Below are positions 24,897 through 33,166 of a DNA stretch of 64,000 nucleotides, piece by piece; the stretch's first letter is position 1; every line of letters begins with the position of its first letter. Location: the NCBI GenBank assembly GCA_015060045.1, contig SUZH01000001.1, positions 62,001 through 126,000 of the forward strand. Reading direction: 5' to 3'. The notes beneath the pieces were generated by a model. The model worked only from the letters and a program-made list of their open reading frames with translations. It did no database searches and was not told the origin of the DNA. This DNA is from Rikenellaceae bacterium (lineage in GTDB: Bacteria; Bacteroidota; Bacteroidia; Bacteroidales; Rikenellaceae). A program made the translations under genes and the position numbers.

Positions 24897-25694
24897 ATGA
24901 AACGTTTACTTACAACCCTGATAAGCAGTTTATTCGTTCTGACCACCTCGGCCCAACTCTACCACCCGGGTGAGGAGCTGGAGTACCGCGTCAGCTACCG
25001 CGCCAAGTATTTTCCCAACACGGAGATCGGCTCGGTCGAGGTCAAGACCGAAGAGGTCGATTTCGAGGGCAAGCCCCACTACCGCGTCATCGGCGTAGGG
25101 CGCACGTTGCCGACCTACCGTTGGTTCTTCAACATGGAGGACACCTACACGATCCACGTCGACCCGACCACGAACCGCACGGCCCACTTCCGCAGTGACC
25201 TGATCGAGGGCAGCTACACGTTCGAGAGCACCTACCGCTACGATTGGGACCGCATGCAGGTTTCGTCGCGCTGGAGCAGCCGCAAACGCCCCTTCAAGGA
25301 GAAGGAGCAGACGCTGACCGACCAGTCGATGGATGCCATTTCGCTCTTCTTCAACATGCGTTCGGCGAAGGCCGAGGACCTGGAAGAGGGGGGTGTCGGC
25401 ACGCTGGAGCTCGTCTTGGAGGATACGATCCGCCACGTCAAATATCGCTACCTGGGGCGCGAGGTAAAGAAGATCCGCAACCAGGGCAAATTCCGCTCGC
25501 TCAAGTTCGAGTGCCAGCTGACCACCAGCGAGGGCTTCTCGTTCGAGGACGGCACGGTCTTTACGCTCTGGATCACGGACGACCGCAACAAAATGCCGCT
25601 TTCGATCGAATCGCCCGTGCGCATCGGTAGCATCCAGGCCTACATTTACGACTACAAAGGGTTGAAATATCCGCTCGAGAGTTTGATAAAATAG
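24897..25694 (+). CDS. DUF3108 domain-containing exported protein
   Basis: 265 residues with a signal peptide (MKRLLTTLISSLFVLTTSAQ). The mature part matches the DUF3108 family: start YHPGEELEYRVSYR, then VIGVGRTLPTYRWFFNMEDTY and the closing PLSIESPVRIGSIQAYIYDYKGL. It is predicted to be all-beta and periplasmic, with no known function. It follows recG by 43 bases and could share its transcript. A separate promoter precedes the next gene. Confidence 0.82.
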   Translation: MKRLLTTLISSLFVLTTSAQLYHPGEELEYRVSYRAKYFPNTEIGSVEVKTEEVDFEGKPHYRVIGVGRTLPTYRWFFNMEDTYTIHVDPTTNRTAHFRSDLIEGSYTFESTYRYDWDRMQVSSRWSSRKRPFKEKEQTLTDQSMDAISLFFNMRSAKAEDLEEGGVGTLELVLEDTIRHVKYRYLGREVKKIRNQGKFRSLKFECQLTTSEGFSFEDGTVFTLWITDDRNKMPLSIESPVRIGSIQAYIYDYKGLKYPLESLIK

Positions 25695-25777
25695 CCAAAA
25701 CGACACCGAAAGAGGCCTCAAAAAGGGGCCATGGGATAATTTCAGCGTCAAAATCAACCACTTTCTGATTTTTTCGC

Positions 25778-25785
25778 TATCTTTG
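25778..25785 (+). promoter_or_regulatory. -7 promoter box for coiled-coil membrane protein
   Basis: TATCTTTG on the plus strand, 29 bases before the ATG at 25814. Confidence 0.6.
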
Positions 25786-25813
25786 TCTTCTATAAACGCC
25801 TAATACCCACACT

Positions 25814-26740
25814 ATGAGAGATAACAAATACGGATACGACCCCGCCGAGGAGGATGAGGAGTATTACGATGACCCGCAACCCCAACAGGATCAATCGATT
25901 CGCGGCTATCGCATCGTGATCGGCATTTTGTCGGTCATCCTGGTAGCCATTTCGCTGCTCTACTTCAGCATCCACCGCGAGCAGATGCGCGACAATCAGC
26001 TGCTGGCAGCCGACCGCGACTCGATCCAGGCCGGTCTGAACGAGCTGATCATCAACTACGACAGCCTGCGCTTCCAGAACGACTCGATTGCCGAGTCGCT
26101 CACGAAGGCCAACGAGCTGGTCGAGCAGCTTAAGCAAGAGCGCCGTTGGAACTACAACAAGATGCGCCAGTATGAGAAGGAGCTCGGTTCGCTGCGTACC
26201 GTCATGCGTGGCTATATCCGTCAGATCGACTCGCTCAATACGCTCAACAAGAAGCTCATCACCGAGAATGTTTCGTACCGCAAGGAGATCACCTCGGCCA
26301 ACCTGCGTGCCGATATGGCCGAGGAGCGCCAGGCCGAGCTGGAGAACAAGGTGAAGGTGGGCGCCGTGGTGCGTGCACGCGACATTCGTCTGATGGCCTT
26401 GAGCGAAAAGGGCCGCGAGGTGACGCGCATCAAGAATGCATCGCGCCTGCGTGTTGATTTCGTACTGGCTGCCAACGAGTTGGCCGATCCGGGCAACAAG
26501 GCGATCTACGTACGTATCACCTCGCCCGACGGCTATGTACTCACGACCGAGGCGATGCCGACATTCGAATTCGAGGGTTCGGCCATCAGCTATTCGGCCA
26601 TGCGTGAGGTGGACTACCAGAATGCCGATCTGGAGGTAGGTATCTACTTCAACTCGACCGGTTTTGCCCCGGGCACCTACAAAATCGAGCTCTACATGGA
26701 GGGCCGCATGATCGGCTCGAACGAGATTGCGATGCGATAA
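25814..26740 (+). CDS. Membrane-anchored coiled-coil protein of unknown function
   Basis: 308 residues, family not recognised. An acidic N-terminus (DPAEEDEEYYDDPQPQQD) precedes one transmembrane helix (about 31-51, IVIGILSVILVAISLLYF). A long coiled coil (about 55-190) is rich in Leu, Glu, Gln and Asn heptads. A C-terminal beta domain (about 195-308) has the pattern YVRITSPDGYVLTTEA and ends in GTYKIELYMEGRMIGSNEIAMR. The topology suggests a small cytoplasmic tail and a periplasmic stalk with a beta cap. Similar architectures occur in Bacteroidales envelope proteins. A partner or function cannot be inferred. Confidence 0.8.
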   Translation: MRDNKYGYDPAEEDEEYYDDPQPQQDQSIRGYRIVIGILSVILVAISLLYFSIHREQMRDNQLLAADRDSIQAGLNELIINYDSLRFQNDSIAESLTKANELVEQLKQERRWNYNKMRQYEKELGSLRTVMRGYIRQIDSLNTLNKKLITENVSYRKEITSANLRADMAEERQAELENKVKVGAVVRARDIRLMALSEKGREVTRIKNASRLRVDFVLAANELADPGNKAIYVRITSPDGYVLTTEAMPTFEFEGSAISYSAMREVDYQNADLEVGIYFNSTGFAPGTYKIELYMEGRMIGSNEIAMR

Positions 26741-26790
26741 AGTTAAAAGTTGAAAATTGAGAGTTAAAAGTTGAAAGTTGGGAGTTGGTT
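26741..26790 (+). repeat. GTTAAAA/GTTGAAA heptad tract
   Basis: About 45 bases of near-heptad units (AGTTAAA, AGTTGAAA, ATTGAGA, AGTTGGG) directly after the coiled-coil gene. The same unit composition flanks the hairpin at 11160-11304 and appears inverted at 28075-28094. Confidence 0.7.
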
Positions 26791-26809
26791 TATCTTGCTT
26801 TCAACCTTA

Positions 26810-26849
26810 AAAACAAAAAAAAGCGAGGGGTTTCCCCTCGCTTTTTTTG
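26810..26849. terminator. Bidirectional terminator
   Basis: Stem AAGCGAGGGG (26821-26830) with CCCCTCGCTT (26834-26843), 3-base loop, A-run on the left and T-run on the right. It serves the coiled-coil gene on plus and the 26859 gene on minus. Confidence 0.88.
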
Positions 26850-26858
26850 TACGAAATA

Positions 26859-27455
26859 CTATTGGCGCAGCTGCTCAATTTGATGAAGCACCTCATCGAT
26901 TTGTCGGAAACGATATTTGAGCAGCATGACACCCCAAATCAAAGAGACGGCAATCAGTGCGGAGGTAAGCGCGATGATTGGCACATTCAGCGTAAAATGC
27001 GATGCGTATAACACCGTCCACACCACAACGATCACGAGCGGAACAGCCAAAATAAATTGGTGACGAGCAACCAATTTGCGGTGACGGCACACCTGTTCGG
27101 CCGCCTCGGTCATCGACTTCGTAGACAAATGGACAATATCGAGGGCTCGGTATTCCGTAAGTGCGAAGATCAACTCCAGCAGGCCGACCAACAGCACGAG
27201 CAGACCAAAGCCCCACGATGCAACCCCCATGTCATAATTGCGGGCTAAGAAGACAACAGCCACCACCGGAGCGGCCACACCACTCAGGAGCATGCGCTGT
27301 TTATACCACCGATCGACGGAGTTCATATTCGCTTTCATCGAGTTCTGCAACAGCTCATCGGTCACAATACGCTGATGTTCGAGTTTTTTGTTGAGGAGAC
27401 CGAATTGACTTTTCAGTTCCTGGAAATCGGCCATATCTACTATTTGTTGATTCAT
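26859..27455 (-). CDS. Four-helix membrane protein linked to an ECF sigma factor
   Basis: 198 residues, family not recognised. The N-terminal 55 residues are soluble and helical (FQELKSQFGLLNKKLEHQRIV). Two membrane-helix pairs follow: about 60-75 and 82-100, then about 133-155 and 160-178. A C-terminal helix (RFRQIDEVLHQIEQL) follows. It begins 10 bases after the sigma gene, the position usually taken by an anti-sigma factor. It lacks the zinc-ligand H-x3-C-x2-C motif of ZAS anti-sigmas and the Bacteroidetes FecR domain. A role in restraining the sigma factor through the N-terminal helices is an inference from position. Confidence 0.75.
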   Translation of the reverse strand: MNQQIVDMADFQELKSQFGLLNKKLEHQRIVTDELLQNSMKANMNSVDRWYKQRMLLSGVAAPVVAVVFLARNYDMGVASWGFGLLVLLVGLLELIFALTEYRALDIVHLSTKSMTEAAEQVCRHRKLVARHQFILAVPLVIVVVWTVLYASHFTLNVPIIALTSALIAVSLIWGVMLLKYRFRQIDEVLHQIEQLRQ

Positions 27456-27464
27456 GATTGATGC

Positions 27465-27950
27465 TTATTTATTGTTGGACATTGCTTTCAGTTGCTCCTT
27501 GATGCGAAACAACCGAGTTGTTACATTCGACAGCGTGATACCGACCACGTTGGCTATCTCTTGATAGGTCATATTCTCCAGCCAAAGAAGAATGATGGCC
27601 CTATCGAAAGGGTCGAGGCGATTGATTCTGTCGTAGAGTTTTTGGATTTGTATGGTGTGGTCGTCGTCATCGTTGTACAAATCGATGCCGACCGAAAGAG
27701 GAATGGTTTGTACACGACCTCTCCGCTTTCGCTCATAGTTACTGCATGTGTTGAGGCTCACGCGCCATATCCAGGTTTTCAGCGCGCTCTCACCCCGAAA
27801 CGAGGGAAAACCGCGCCATAGGTTAATCAACACCTCCTGGAAAAGATCGTTCACCTCCTCCTTATCCTTCGAGAAAAAGTAACAAACCGTATAAATCGTC
27901 TGTCGAAATTCTCGAACCATTGCCGTAAATTGTTGTTCAATCTGCTCCAT
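27465..27950 (-). CDS. ECF-type RNA polymerase sigma factor
   Basis: 161 residues. Region 2 (about 10-85) contains DLFQEVLINLWRGFPSFRGESALKTWIWRV, the conserved -10 recognition and melting stretch; region 4 (about 105-155) contains LDPFDRAIILLWLENMTYQEIANVVGIT with the DNA-binding helix following. The linker has an acidic run DDDDD. It heads a two-gene minus-strand operon with the membrane protein at 26859. No TAnnTTTG box lies upstream, which would fit transcription by its own holoenzyme, a common ECF arrangement. Confidence 0.92.
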   Translation of the reverse strand: MEQIEQQFTAMVREFRQTIYTVCYFFSKDKEEVNDLFQEVLINLWRGFPSFRGESALKTWIWRVSLNTCSNYERKRRGRVQTIPLSVGIDLYNDDDDHTIQIQKLYDRINRLDPFDRAIILLWLENMTYQEIANVVGITLSNVTTRLFRIKEQLKAMSNNK

Positions 27951-28020
27951 TTCCGATCATGTTCTACAACATTAGACACGAGAATCGCACAATCCTTTCA
28001 CAAATTTCGGATTTTCTTCA

Positions 28021-28054
28021 AAAAAATTAAGGAGATCAAAGAAAAGCTCCTTAA
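28021..28054 (-). terminator. Terminator after ftsX-DUF3098
   Basis: Stem TTAAGGAG (28027-28034) with CTCCTTAA (28047-28054), 12-base loop; the minus transcript then runs into six or more U. Confidence 0.7.
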
Positions 28055-28074
28055 TCTCCTTTATTATCTTTAAC

Positions 28075-28094
28075 GTTCAACTCTCAACTTTTAA
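28075..28094 (-). repeat. Short copy of the GTTGAGAGTT tract
   Basis: GTTCAACTCTCAACTTTTAA, the inverse of the tract at 26741-26790, overlapping the DUF3098 stop codon. Small third location of the same low-complexity element. Confidence 0.55.
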
Positions 28095-28336
28095 TACCGT
28101 TTCAGGATGCCGTAGATCTCCACCACGAAGCCGCCCACAACCAGGATCGGGGCGAGGGTGATGCGGCGGAACGAGAAGATGTCGTAATCAAACTCGGTAG
28201 CCGAGTGGCTGCCACCGCCCGCCATAAGGACAAAACCCAAAAGCACAATGGCAAAACCGATGGCCAGGATGATATAGTTCTTGCGCGTGAGGGGCATGCG
28301 CGGATTTTCGGGGGTATTATTCTGCAAATTGCTCAT
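28091..28336 (-). CDS. DUF3098 small membrane protein
   Basis: 81 residues, two membrane helices (about 22-42 and 58-76). It matches DUF3098: MPLTRKNYIILAIGFAIVLLGFVLM, a G-G-G-S loop, the FDYDIFSFRRITLAPI block and the end VEIYGILKRY. The function is unknown. It lies one base after the ftsX stop; this ftsX-DUF3098 pairing recurs in Bacteroidetes and suggests a role around cell division or the undecaprenyl pathway, which is inference. Confidence 0.88.
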   Translation of the reverse strand: MSNLQNNTPENPRMPLTRKNYIILAIGFAIVLLGFVLMAGGGSHSATEFDYDIFSFRRITLAPILVVGGFVVEIYGILKRY

Positions 28337-28337
28337 A

Positions 28338-29219
28338 TCAATAGAGATAAATTTTATTCGATTTCATGTTGACAAACTTATTGATGGCCAACATCGTAAA
28401 GAGAATCGACAGGAGGATACCCATGCCGAGCAACACACCCAGCATGATTCCCACGTGCTGCCATTGTGCCAGCGTCGTAAGTTCGGGCACCGCCTCGCCC
28501 AACCCATAGACCGCTGCTGCAAACAGGGCAGCAGCCAACAGCCCCGATGCAAGGCCCTGCGAAACAGCACTCGAAAGGAAGGGCTTCATGATGAACCACT
28601 TCGTAGCACCCACCAACTTCATCGTGTTGATCAGGTAGCGCTTCGAGAAGATCGCCAGGCGGATCGTGTTGTTCAACAGGATGAGCGAAATAAGGAGCAA
28701 CGCTCCTCCAAAGAGAATCATCACGAAACGGATCTTGCCCACCGTGCGGTGCAGTTGCTCGGCCATAAGCGCCGGATAGGTCGCCCGATCCACCCCGTCG
28801 AGCTGTTCGACCGTCGTAAGGAATCGATCCACCTCGTCACGGTTCTCCGAGCCGGCCGTCAGCGTCACCTCAAAGGAATCGAGCAGCGGATTTTCATCCA
28901 GCACCTCCTCGAAACTGCTTGCAAATACCTTGCGAAACTCCGCATCCGAAGCCTTCTCCTCGCGGCTGACAAACGCCACGGCTGAGGTCAGGGCATCGGC
29001 CGTAAGGAGCTCCTCGATCGCCTTGCGTTGCGTCTCGGTCGCATCGTTTTTCAGCTCGACCATCACCACAATGCTATTCTGGAGCGACGAGGCGATCTTC
29101 TCGGCAGCCATCATCAGATACCCCACCGAGCCGAGCAAAAAGAGCACAAGTGCCATACTGATCGTTGAGACCAGGTAAGAATTTCGCACCTTGCGCTTTA
29201 ATCGTTTATCGTCTTTCAT
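28338..29219 (-). CDS. ftsX: Cell division protein FtsX
   Basis: Permease-like partner of the ATPase FtsE, which controls peptidoglycan hydrolases at the septum. 293 residues: first membrane helix (about 20-42), extracellular domain (about 43-160, VVMVELKNDATETQRKAIEELL), then three helices (about 168-190, 215-238, 262-285). TMKLVGATKWFIMKPFL is the conserved FtsX cytoplasmic loop. ATG at 29219 is chosen because the -7 box is at 29244-29251; an upstream TTG in frame lies inside the promoter. ftsE is not in the window, as is common in this phylum. Confidence 0.93.
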   Translation of the reverse strand: MKDDKRLKRKVRNSYLVSTISMALVLFLLGSVGYLMMAAEKIASSLQNSIVVMVELKNDATETQRKAIEELLTADALTSAVAFVSREEKASDAEFRKVFASSFEEVLDENPLLDSFEVTLTAGSENRDEVDRFLTTVEQLDGVDRATYPALMAEQLHRTVGKIRFVMILFGGALLLISLILLNNTIRLAIFSKRYLINTMKLVGATKWFIMKPFLSSAVSQGLASGLLAAALFAAAVYGLGEAVPELTTLAQWQHVGIMLGVLLGMGILLSILFTMLAINKFVNMKSNKIYLY

Positions 29220-29243
29220 CGAAAAGCAGTCAGTGATTTTATG

Positions 29244-29276
29244 CAAATATAGTGGTTATTTTTCGAAATCTTCAAA
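29244..29276 (-). promoter_or_regulatory. Promoter of ftsX-DUF3098
   Basis: -7 box TATATTTG (29244-29251) and -33 TTTG (29273-29276) on the minus strand, 21 bases apart, which is a full Bacteroidetes promoter. Confidence 0.75.
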
Positions 29277-29283
29277 AATTCTC

Positions 29284-29291
29284 TATATTTG
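29284..29291 (+). promoter_or_regulatory. -7 promoter box for histidine kinase operon
   Basis: TATATTTG on the plus strand, 25 bases before the ATG at 29316. It lies within 10 bases of the ftsX -33 element on the other strand, so the two promoters probably compete. Confidence 0.65.
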
Positions 29292-29315
29292 TATAGCTGT
29301 AAAAGTGTCGCAACC

Positions 29316-30302
29316 ATGTTTATTCAGATCCTGCTCCTTATCGCCATCACGGTGCAGACCATCGCCACGGTCTATGCCCTTAAATTGGTGCGCGCTACGA
29401 AGTACAACGCCATCTGGATTCTCTTTATCATCGGTTTCTCGGCCCTCTCGGTGGAGCGCATCATCCAGCTTTTTGTCTTCGCCGGCCACCCGATTCCGCG
29501 CCTCTTCATGGCCGATATCGGATTCGTCGTCTCGATCTGCCTCTCGATCGGCGTCATGTATACGCACAAACTCTTCAAATACATCGACCGCCTGAACTAT
29601 CAGCGCCAACTCTGGAGTCGTCGTATGCTGACCGCTACGCTGCGCGCCGAGGAGAAGGCCCGTAGCAGCTTCTCGAAGGAGCTGCACGACGGTTTGGGCC
29701 CCTTGCTCTCGTCGGCCAAGATGTCGCTTTCGGCTCTGCAACGTGAGGAGCAGGATCCCGCCCGCCAGGAGATGCTCTCGAATACGACCTACCTGATCAA
29801 CGAAGCAATCCGCTCGATCCGCGAAATCTCGAACAACCTCTCGCCGCATGTCTTGCAGGATTTCGGATTGGTGCGAGCCATCCGGAACTTCATCGACAAG
29901 AGCGTGGCGATGCACCCCGTGCAGATTCAGTTTTCGACCAACCTGGGCAACGAGCGTTATGAAACCGATATCGAGGTGATCCTCTATCGCGTGATCTGCG
30001 AGCTGATCAACAATTCGCTCAAACACGCCGCCTGCCAACGGATCGAACTCAAACTAACCGGTTCGCCTACCGAGCTGAAACTCCACTACCAGGACGATGG
30101 TCGTGGCTTCAACCCCGCAGCGGTGGCCGATTGCGGCATGGGGCTTTCGAATATCTCCTCGCGCGTAGGTTCGCTCGGAGGCAGCAGCGAGATTACCTCC
30201 CACCCGGGCGAGGGTATGCAGGCACGCATCCGCATCGCCTTGGCCGAGGCCGAAATGCCGCCAAAGCCGGCCCATTTGAATCGTAAAAGACGTAAAAAAT
30301 AG
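29316..30302 (+). CDS. Sensor histidine kinase, NarL-class (HisKA_3)
   Basis: 328 residues. Three hydrophobic segments (about 3-20, 32-52, 65-88) anchor it with almost no external domain, so the sensor is probably intramembrane. The phosphorylated His is H124 in FSKELHDGLGPLLSSAK. ATPase motifs: N-box VICELINNSLKHA, G1 YQDDGRGFNP and G2 GMGLSNISSRV. The start is the ATG of MFIQIL, after the promoter box. The cognate response regulator follows after 8 bases. The signal is unknown; the operon goes on to a porin and a gate-domain permease. Confidence 0.93.
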   Translation: MFIQILLLIAITVQTIATVYALKLVRATKYNAIWILFIIGFSALSVERIIQLFVFAGHPIPRLFMADIGFVVSICLSIGVMYTHKLFKYIDRLNYQRQLWSRRMLTATLRAEEKARSSFSKELHDGLGPLLSSAKMSLSALQREEQDPARQEMLSNTTYLINEAIRSIREISNNLSPHVLQDFGLVRAIRNFIDKSVAMHPVQIQFSTNLGNERYETDIEVILYRVICELINNSLKHAACQRIELKLTGSPTELKLHYQDDGRGFNPAAVADCGMGLSNISSRVGSLGGSSEITSHPGEGMQARIRIALAEAEMPPKPAHLNRKRRKK

Positions 30303-30310
30303 ATTGAACT

Positions 30311-30946
30311 ATGAGTTATCGCATCGTCCTGGTCGATGACCACGCCCTGTTCCGCACCGGATTGCGTGGTCTTTTGGAGCATAGCACCGACCATACCGTG
30401 GTTGCAGAGGCAGCATCGGGGGAAGAGTTCCTCGGCATGCTGCAAGGGCTGGAAGCCGACCTGGTATTTATGGACTTCTCGATGCCCGGCATGGATGGTG
30501 CCGAGACCACGGAACGTGCCCTGGAGCGCCGTCCCGACCTGCGCATCATTACCCTCTCGATGTTCGGCGAGGAGAGTTACTACACACGCATGGTCAAGGC
30601 CGGAGCCTGCGGCTTTCTGCTGAAGGACTCGGGCATTGATGAGGTCATTGAGGCCATCGACCAGGTCATGACCGAGGGGAGCTACTTCTCGCCCCAACTG
30701 CTGTTGTCGATCACGCGCCGCATGCACCTCGAGGCAACCACCCTGGAAGATCCCCTTTCGGAACGCGAAAAGGAGATCTTGATTGCTATTTGTCGCGGTC
30801 TGTCGAATCAGGAGATTGCCGACGAGCTCTTTATCTCGAAGCGCACGGTGGACAAGCACCGCGCCAACATCCTCGAAAAGACCGGCTGCAAAAATACCGC
30901 CGCACTGGTCGTCTATGCCATCCGAACCGGCATCGTAGAGGTATAA
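30311..30946 (+). CDS. NarL/FixJ-type response regulator
   Basis: 211 residues. Receiver domain (1-120): acidic pocket VDDH at the N-terminus, phosphorylation site D55 in LVFMDFSMPGMDG, conserved Lys in GFLLKDSG. C-terminal LuxR-type helix-turn-helix (about 145-205): LSEREKEILIAICRGLSNQEIADELFISKRTVDKHRANI. It pairs with the upstream kinase and presumably regulates this operon or envelope genes. Targets are not visible. Confidence 0.95.
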   Translation: MSYRIVLVDDHALFRTGLRGLLEHSTDHTVVAEAASGEEFLGMLQGLEADLVFMDFSMPGMDGAETTERALERRPDLRIITLSMFGEESYYTRMVKAGACGFLLKDSGIDEVIEAIDQVMTEGSYFSPQLLLSITRRMHLEATTLEDPLSEREKEILIAICRGLSNQEIADELFISKRTVDKHRANILEKTGCKNTAALVVYAIRTGIVEV

Positions 30947-30984
30947 GCCATTCGAACATTAACTACCAACCCTACCTCTTTTCA

Positions 30985-32004
30985 ATGAAACACCTCTGCA
31001 CCATTATATTGCTATTGTTTGCAACGGCAGCTTCAGCCCAGGAGGAGCTCCTAAAGCTCGGCTTGGAGGCGCGTGTGGATTATACGCGTCAATCCATTGA
31101 CGGGGATGAGATCCACGATGCCTCGGGATTCAAAGGCCGATTCATCAACCTTGTGGTCAATGGCAACCTTGGTCACGGCTTTCGCTACGCATATCGTCAG
31201 CAACTGAACAAGGCCAACAAAGATCAAAGTTTCTTCGACGCCACCGACCACCTCTATTTGAGTTACACCACGCCCGACAACCGCTGGGCACTCACGGTCG
31301 GCAAGCAGGTGGTTGCCGTGGGTGGTTTCGAATATGACTCCACCCCGATCGATGCCTATTTCTACTCGGAATATTGCAGCAACATCGGATGCTATCAGCT
31401 CGGTGTAAGCGCCATGCATACGCTCAAGAGCGGCCATGATTCGTTCCTGGCACAGGTAACCGAAAGCCCCTTCCGCACCGACGAGGAGCTATTCGCCTAT
31501 AACCTAATGTGGATTGGCAACCACGGAGGCTTTCATACGCTCTACTCGCTCAACGCGATGGAGCACCTGCCGGGTGAGTTTATCTACTACATCACGCTGG
31601 GACACCGCCTACGGTTGGGACACGTGACGCTCGATCTCGATTTTATGAATCGTGCGACCGACCAGCAGACCTTCTTTTTCCGTAACTGCTCCGTGATGGG
31701 GCAGGTGAAGGTGGATGTGGGCTCCTACGTGCAGTTGCAGGCCAAGGCTACGTATGATGTCAACCGCACCACGCGCATGGGGGATCATTGCGTAGCGCCC
31801 GGTACGGAGCTAACCCGCCTGGGAGCGGTCGTCGAGGTCTACCCGATCAAGGGCAAGCGCAACGTGCGCCTGCATGCCGCCTACTGCTATACACTCGGCT
31901 CGGGCAGCGAGCTGAACACGCTGCAAGACAAACAGTCCATCGTCGATTTCGGTCTGACGTGGCGTATGAACCTGCTTTCGTTCACCCCCAACAAACGTAA
32001 GTAA
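30985..32004 (+). CDS. Porin-like outer-membrane barrel protein
   Basis: 339 residues from MKHLCTIILL, signal peptide cleaved after about ASAQ. The body has the alternating pattern of a 12-18 strand barrel (FINLVVNGNLGHGFRYAYRQQ, RWALTVGKQVVAVGGFEYD, NVRLHAAYCYTLG). It resembles the phosphate-selective porin O/P and related families in Bacteroidetes. A longer frame upstream runs through the response-regulator gene and is rejected. The gap to that gene is 38 bases, so it is likely in the two-component operon. Confidence 0.78.
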   Translation: MKHLCTIILLLFATAASAQEELLKLGLEARVDYTRQSIDGDEIHDASGFKGRFINLVVNGNLGHGFRYAYRQQLNKANKDQSFFDATDHLYLSYTTPDNRWALTVGKQVVAVGGFEYDSTPIDAYFYSEYCSNIGCYQLGVSAMHTLKSGHDSFLAQVTESPFRTDEELFAYNLMWIGNHGGFHTLYSLNAMEHLPGEFIYYITLGHRLRLGHVTLDLDFMNRATDQQTFFFRNCSVMGQVKVDVGSYVQLQAKATYDVNRTTRMGDHCVAPGTELTRLGAVVEVYPIKGKRNVRLHAAYCYTLGSGSELNTLQDKQSIVDFGLTWRMNLLSFTPNKRK

Positions 32005-32007
32005 CGG

Positions 32008-33141
32008 ATGAAAAAAATTCGTTTCCGCCTCCCCGAAGGGATTCCCTGCCTCTTGATCATTGGCCTGATCTTCGGCTACATCGGCTCGATCATGGGGCTT
32101 CCGAACATGCTCAACACGATCATGAAGACGGCCCATGATCTGTTGCTCAACACGGTCTTCTACCTGATGGGCATCTGCGTCATTACGGGCGCCTTGGGTC
32201 GCTTGTTCATCGAGTTTGGGGTTGTAAAACTCATCGAGCGCCTTTTGCGCCCCCTGATGAAGCCCCTTTTCAACCTACCGGGTGTCGCCTCGCTCGGTGC
32301 CGTTGTTACCTTCCTCTCGGACAATCCAGCCATCATCTCGCTGGCACAAGACAAACGCTTTGCCGCCTATTTCAAGAAGTATCAGTACATCTCGCTCACA
32401 AACTTCGGTACGGCCTTCGGCATGGGGCTTTTGGTCATTGTCTTTATGGTCGGCCAGGGCTTTTTTGTTGAGCCGTTTATCGGATTTTTTGGAGCCTTCT
32501 GCGGGTGTATCGTTTCGACCCGCCTCATGCAGCGCTTTGTCCTGAAGGCCTATCCCCATTACGCCGCAGAACAGGCAATCGAGGAGGCTGTGGAGGATGA
32601 AAAGGCCGAGGAGAGCGAGAAGCATGAGTCGCTCTTTATCCGCATCTTGAACTCGTTGCTCGATGGCGGACGTTCGGGCGTCGATGTCGGCATCGCCATT
32701 ATCCCGGGTGTGCTGATTATCTCGACCTTTGTCATGATCCTCACCTTCGGCCCAGCGGAGAGTGGCTATACGGGCGGTGCTTATGAGGGCGTGGAGCTGC
32801 TGCCGTGGTTGGCGAATCAATGTTCGTGGCTCTTTGAGTGGCTCTTCGGCTTTACCGATCCCCACCTGGTGGCCTTCCCCATCACGGCCCTGGGCGCTGT
32901 AGGTGCCGCGTTGAGCGTAGTCCCCAACTTCGTTGCCGAGGGTTGGATGGATGGCAACGCGATTGCCGTCTGCACGGCGATCGGCATGTGCTGGAGCGGC
33001 TACCTGAGTACCCACACGGCGATGCTCGACTCGCTCGGCTACCGCCAACTCACCACCAAAGCGATCCTCGCCCACACGATCGGCGGCCTCGTCGCCGCCA
33101 TCATCGCCCACTGGGTCTATGTACTCTATGCGTTGATCTAA
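32008..33141 (+). CDS. Nucleoside-recognition (Gate) domain membrane protein
   Basis: 377 residues with about 10 hydrophobic segments. It resembles the CD0519/CD1768 group of Gate-domain proteins, relatives of spore maturation proteins SpmA/SpmB and of nucleoside transporters. Two half-repeats are visible: VFYLMGICVITGALGRLFIEFGVVKLIERLLRPLM in the first, and a second GVDVGIAIIPGVLIISTFVMIL. SDNPAIISL and the WSGYLSTHTAMLDSLG block are conserved-looking. The substrate is unknown. It begins three bases after the porin, so outer- and inner-membrane steps may work together. A terminator follows. Confidence 0.8.
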   Translation: MKKIRFRLPEGIPCLLIIGLIFGYIGSIMGLPNMLNTIMKTAHDLLLNTVFYLMGICVITGALGRLFIEFGVVKLIERLLRPLMKPLFNLPGVASLGAVVTFLSDNPAIISLAQDKRFAAYFKKYQYISLTNFGTAFGMGLLVIVFMVGQGFFVEPFIGFFGAFCGCIVSTRLMQRFVLKAYPHYAAEQAIEEAVEDEKAEESEKHESLFIRILNSLLDGGRSGVDVGIAIIPGVLIISTFVMILTFGPAESGYTGGAYEGVELLPWLANQCSWLFEWLFGFTDPHLVAFPITALGAVGAALSVVPNFVAEGWMDGNAIAVCTAIGMCWSGYLSTHTAMLDSLGYRQLTTKAILAHTIGGLVAAIIAHWVYVLYALI

Positions 33142-33166
33142 CAGAAAAATAGACAACCGCCTATCG

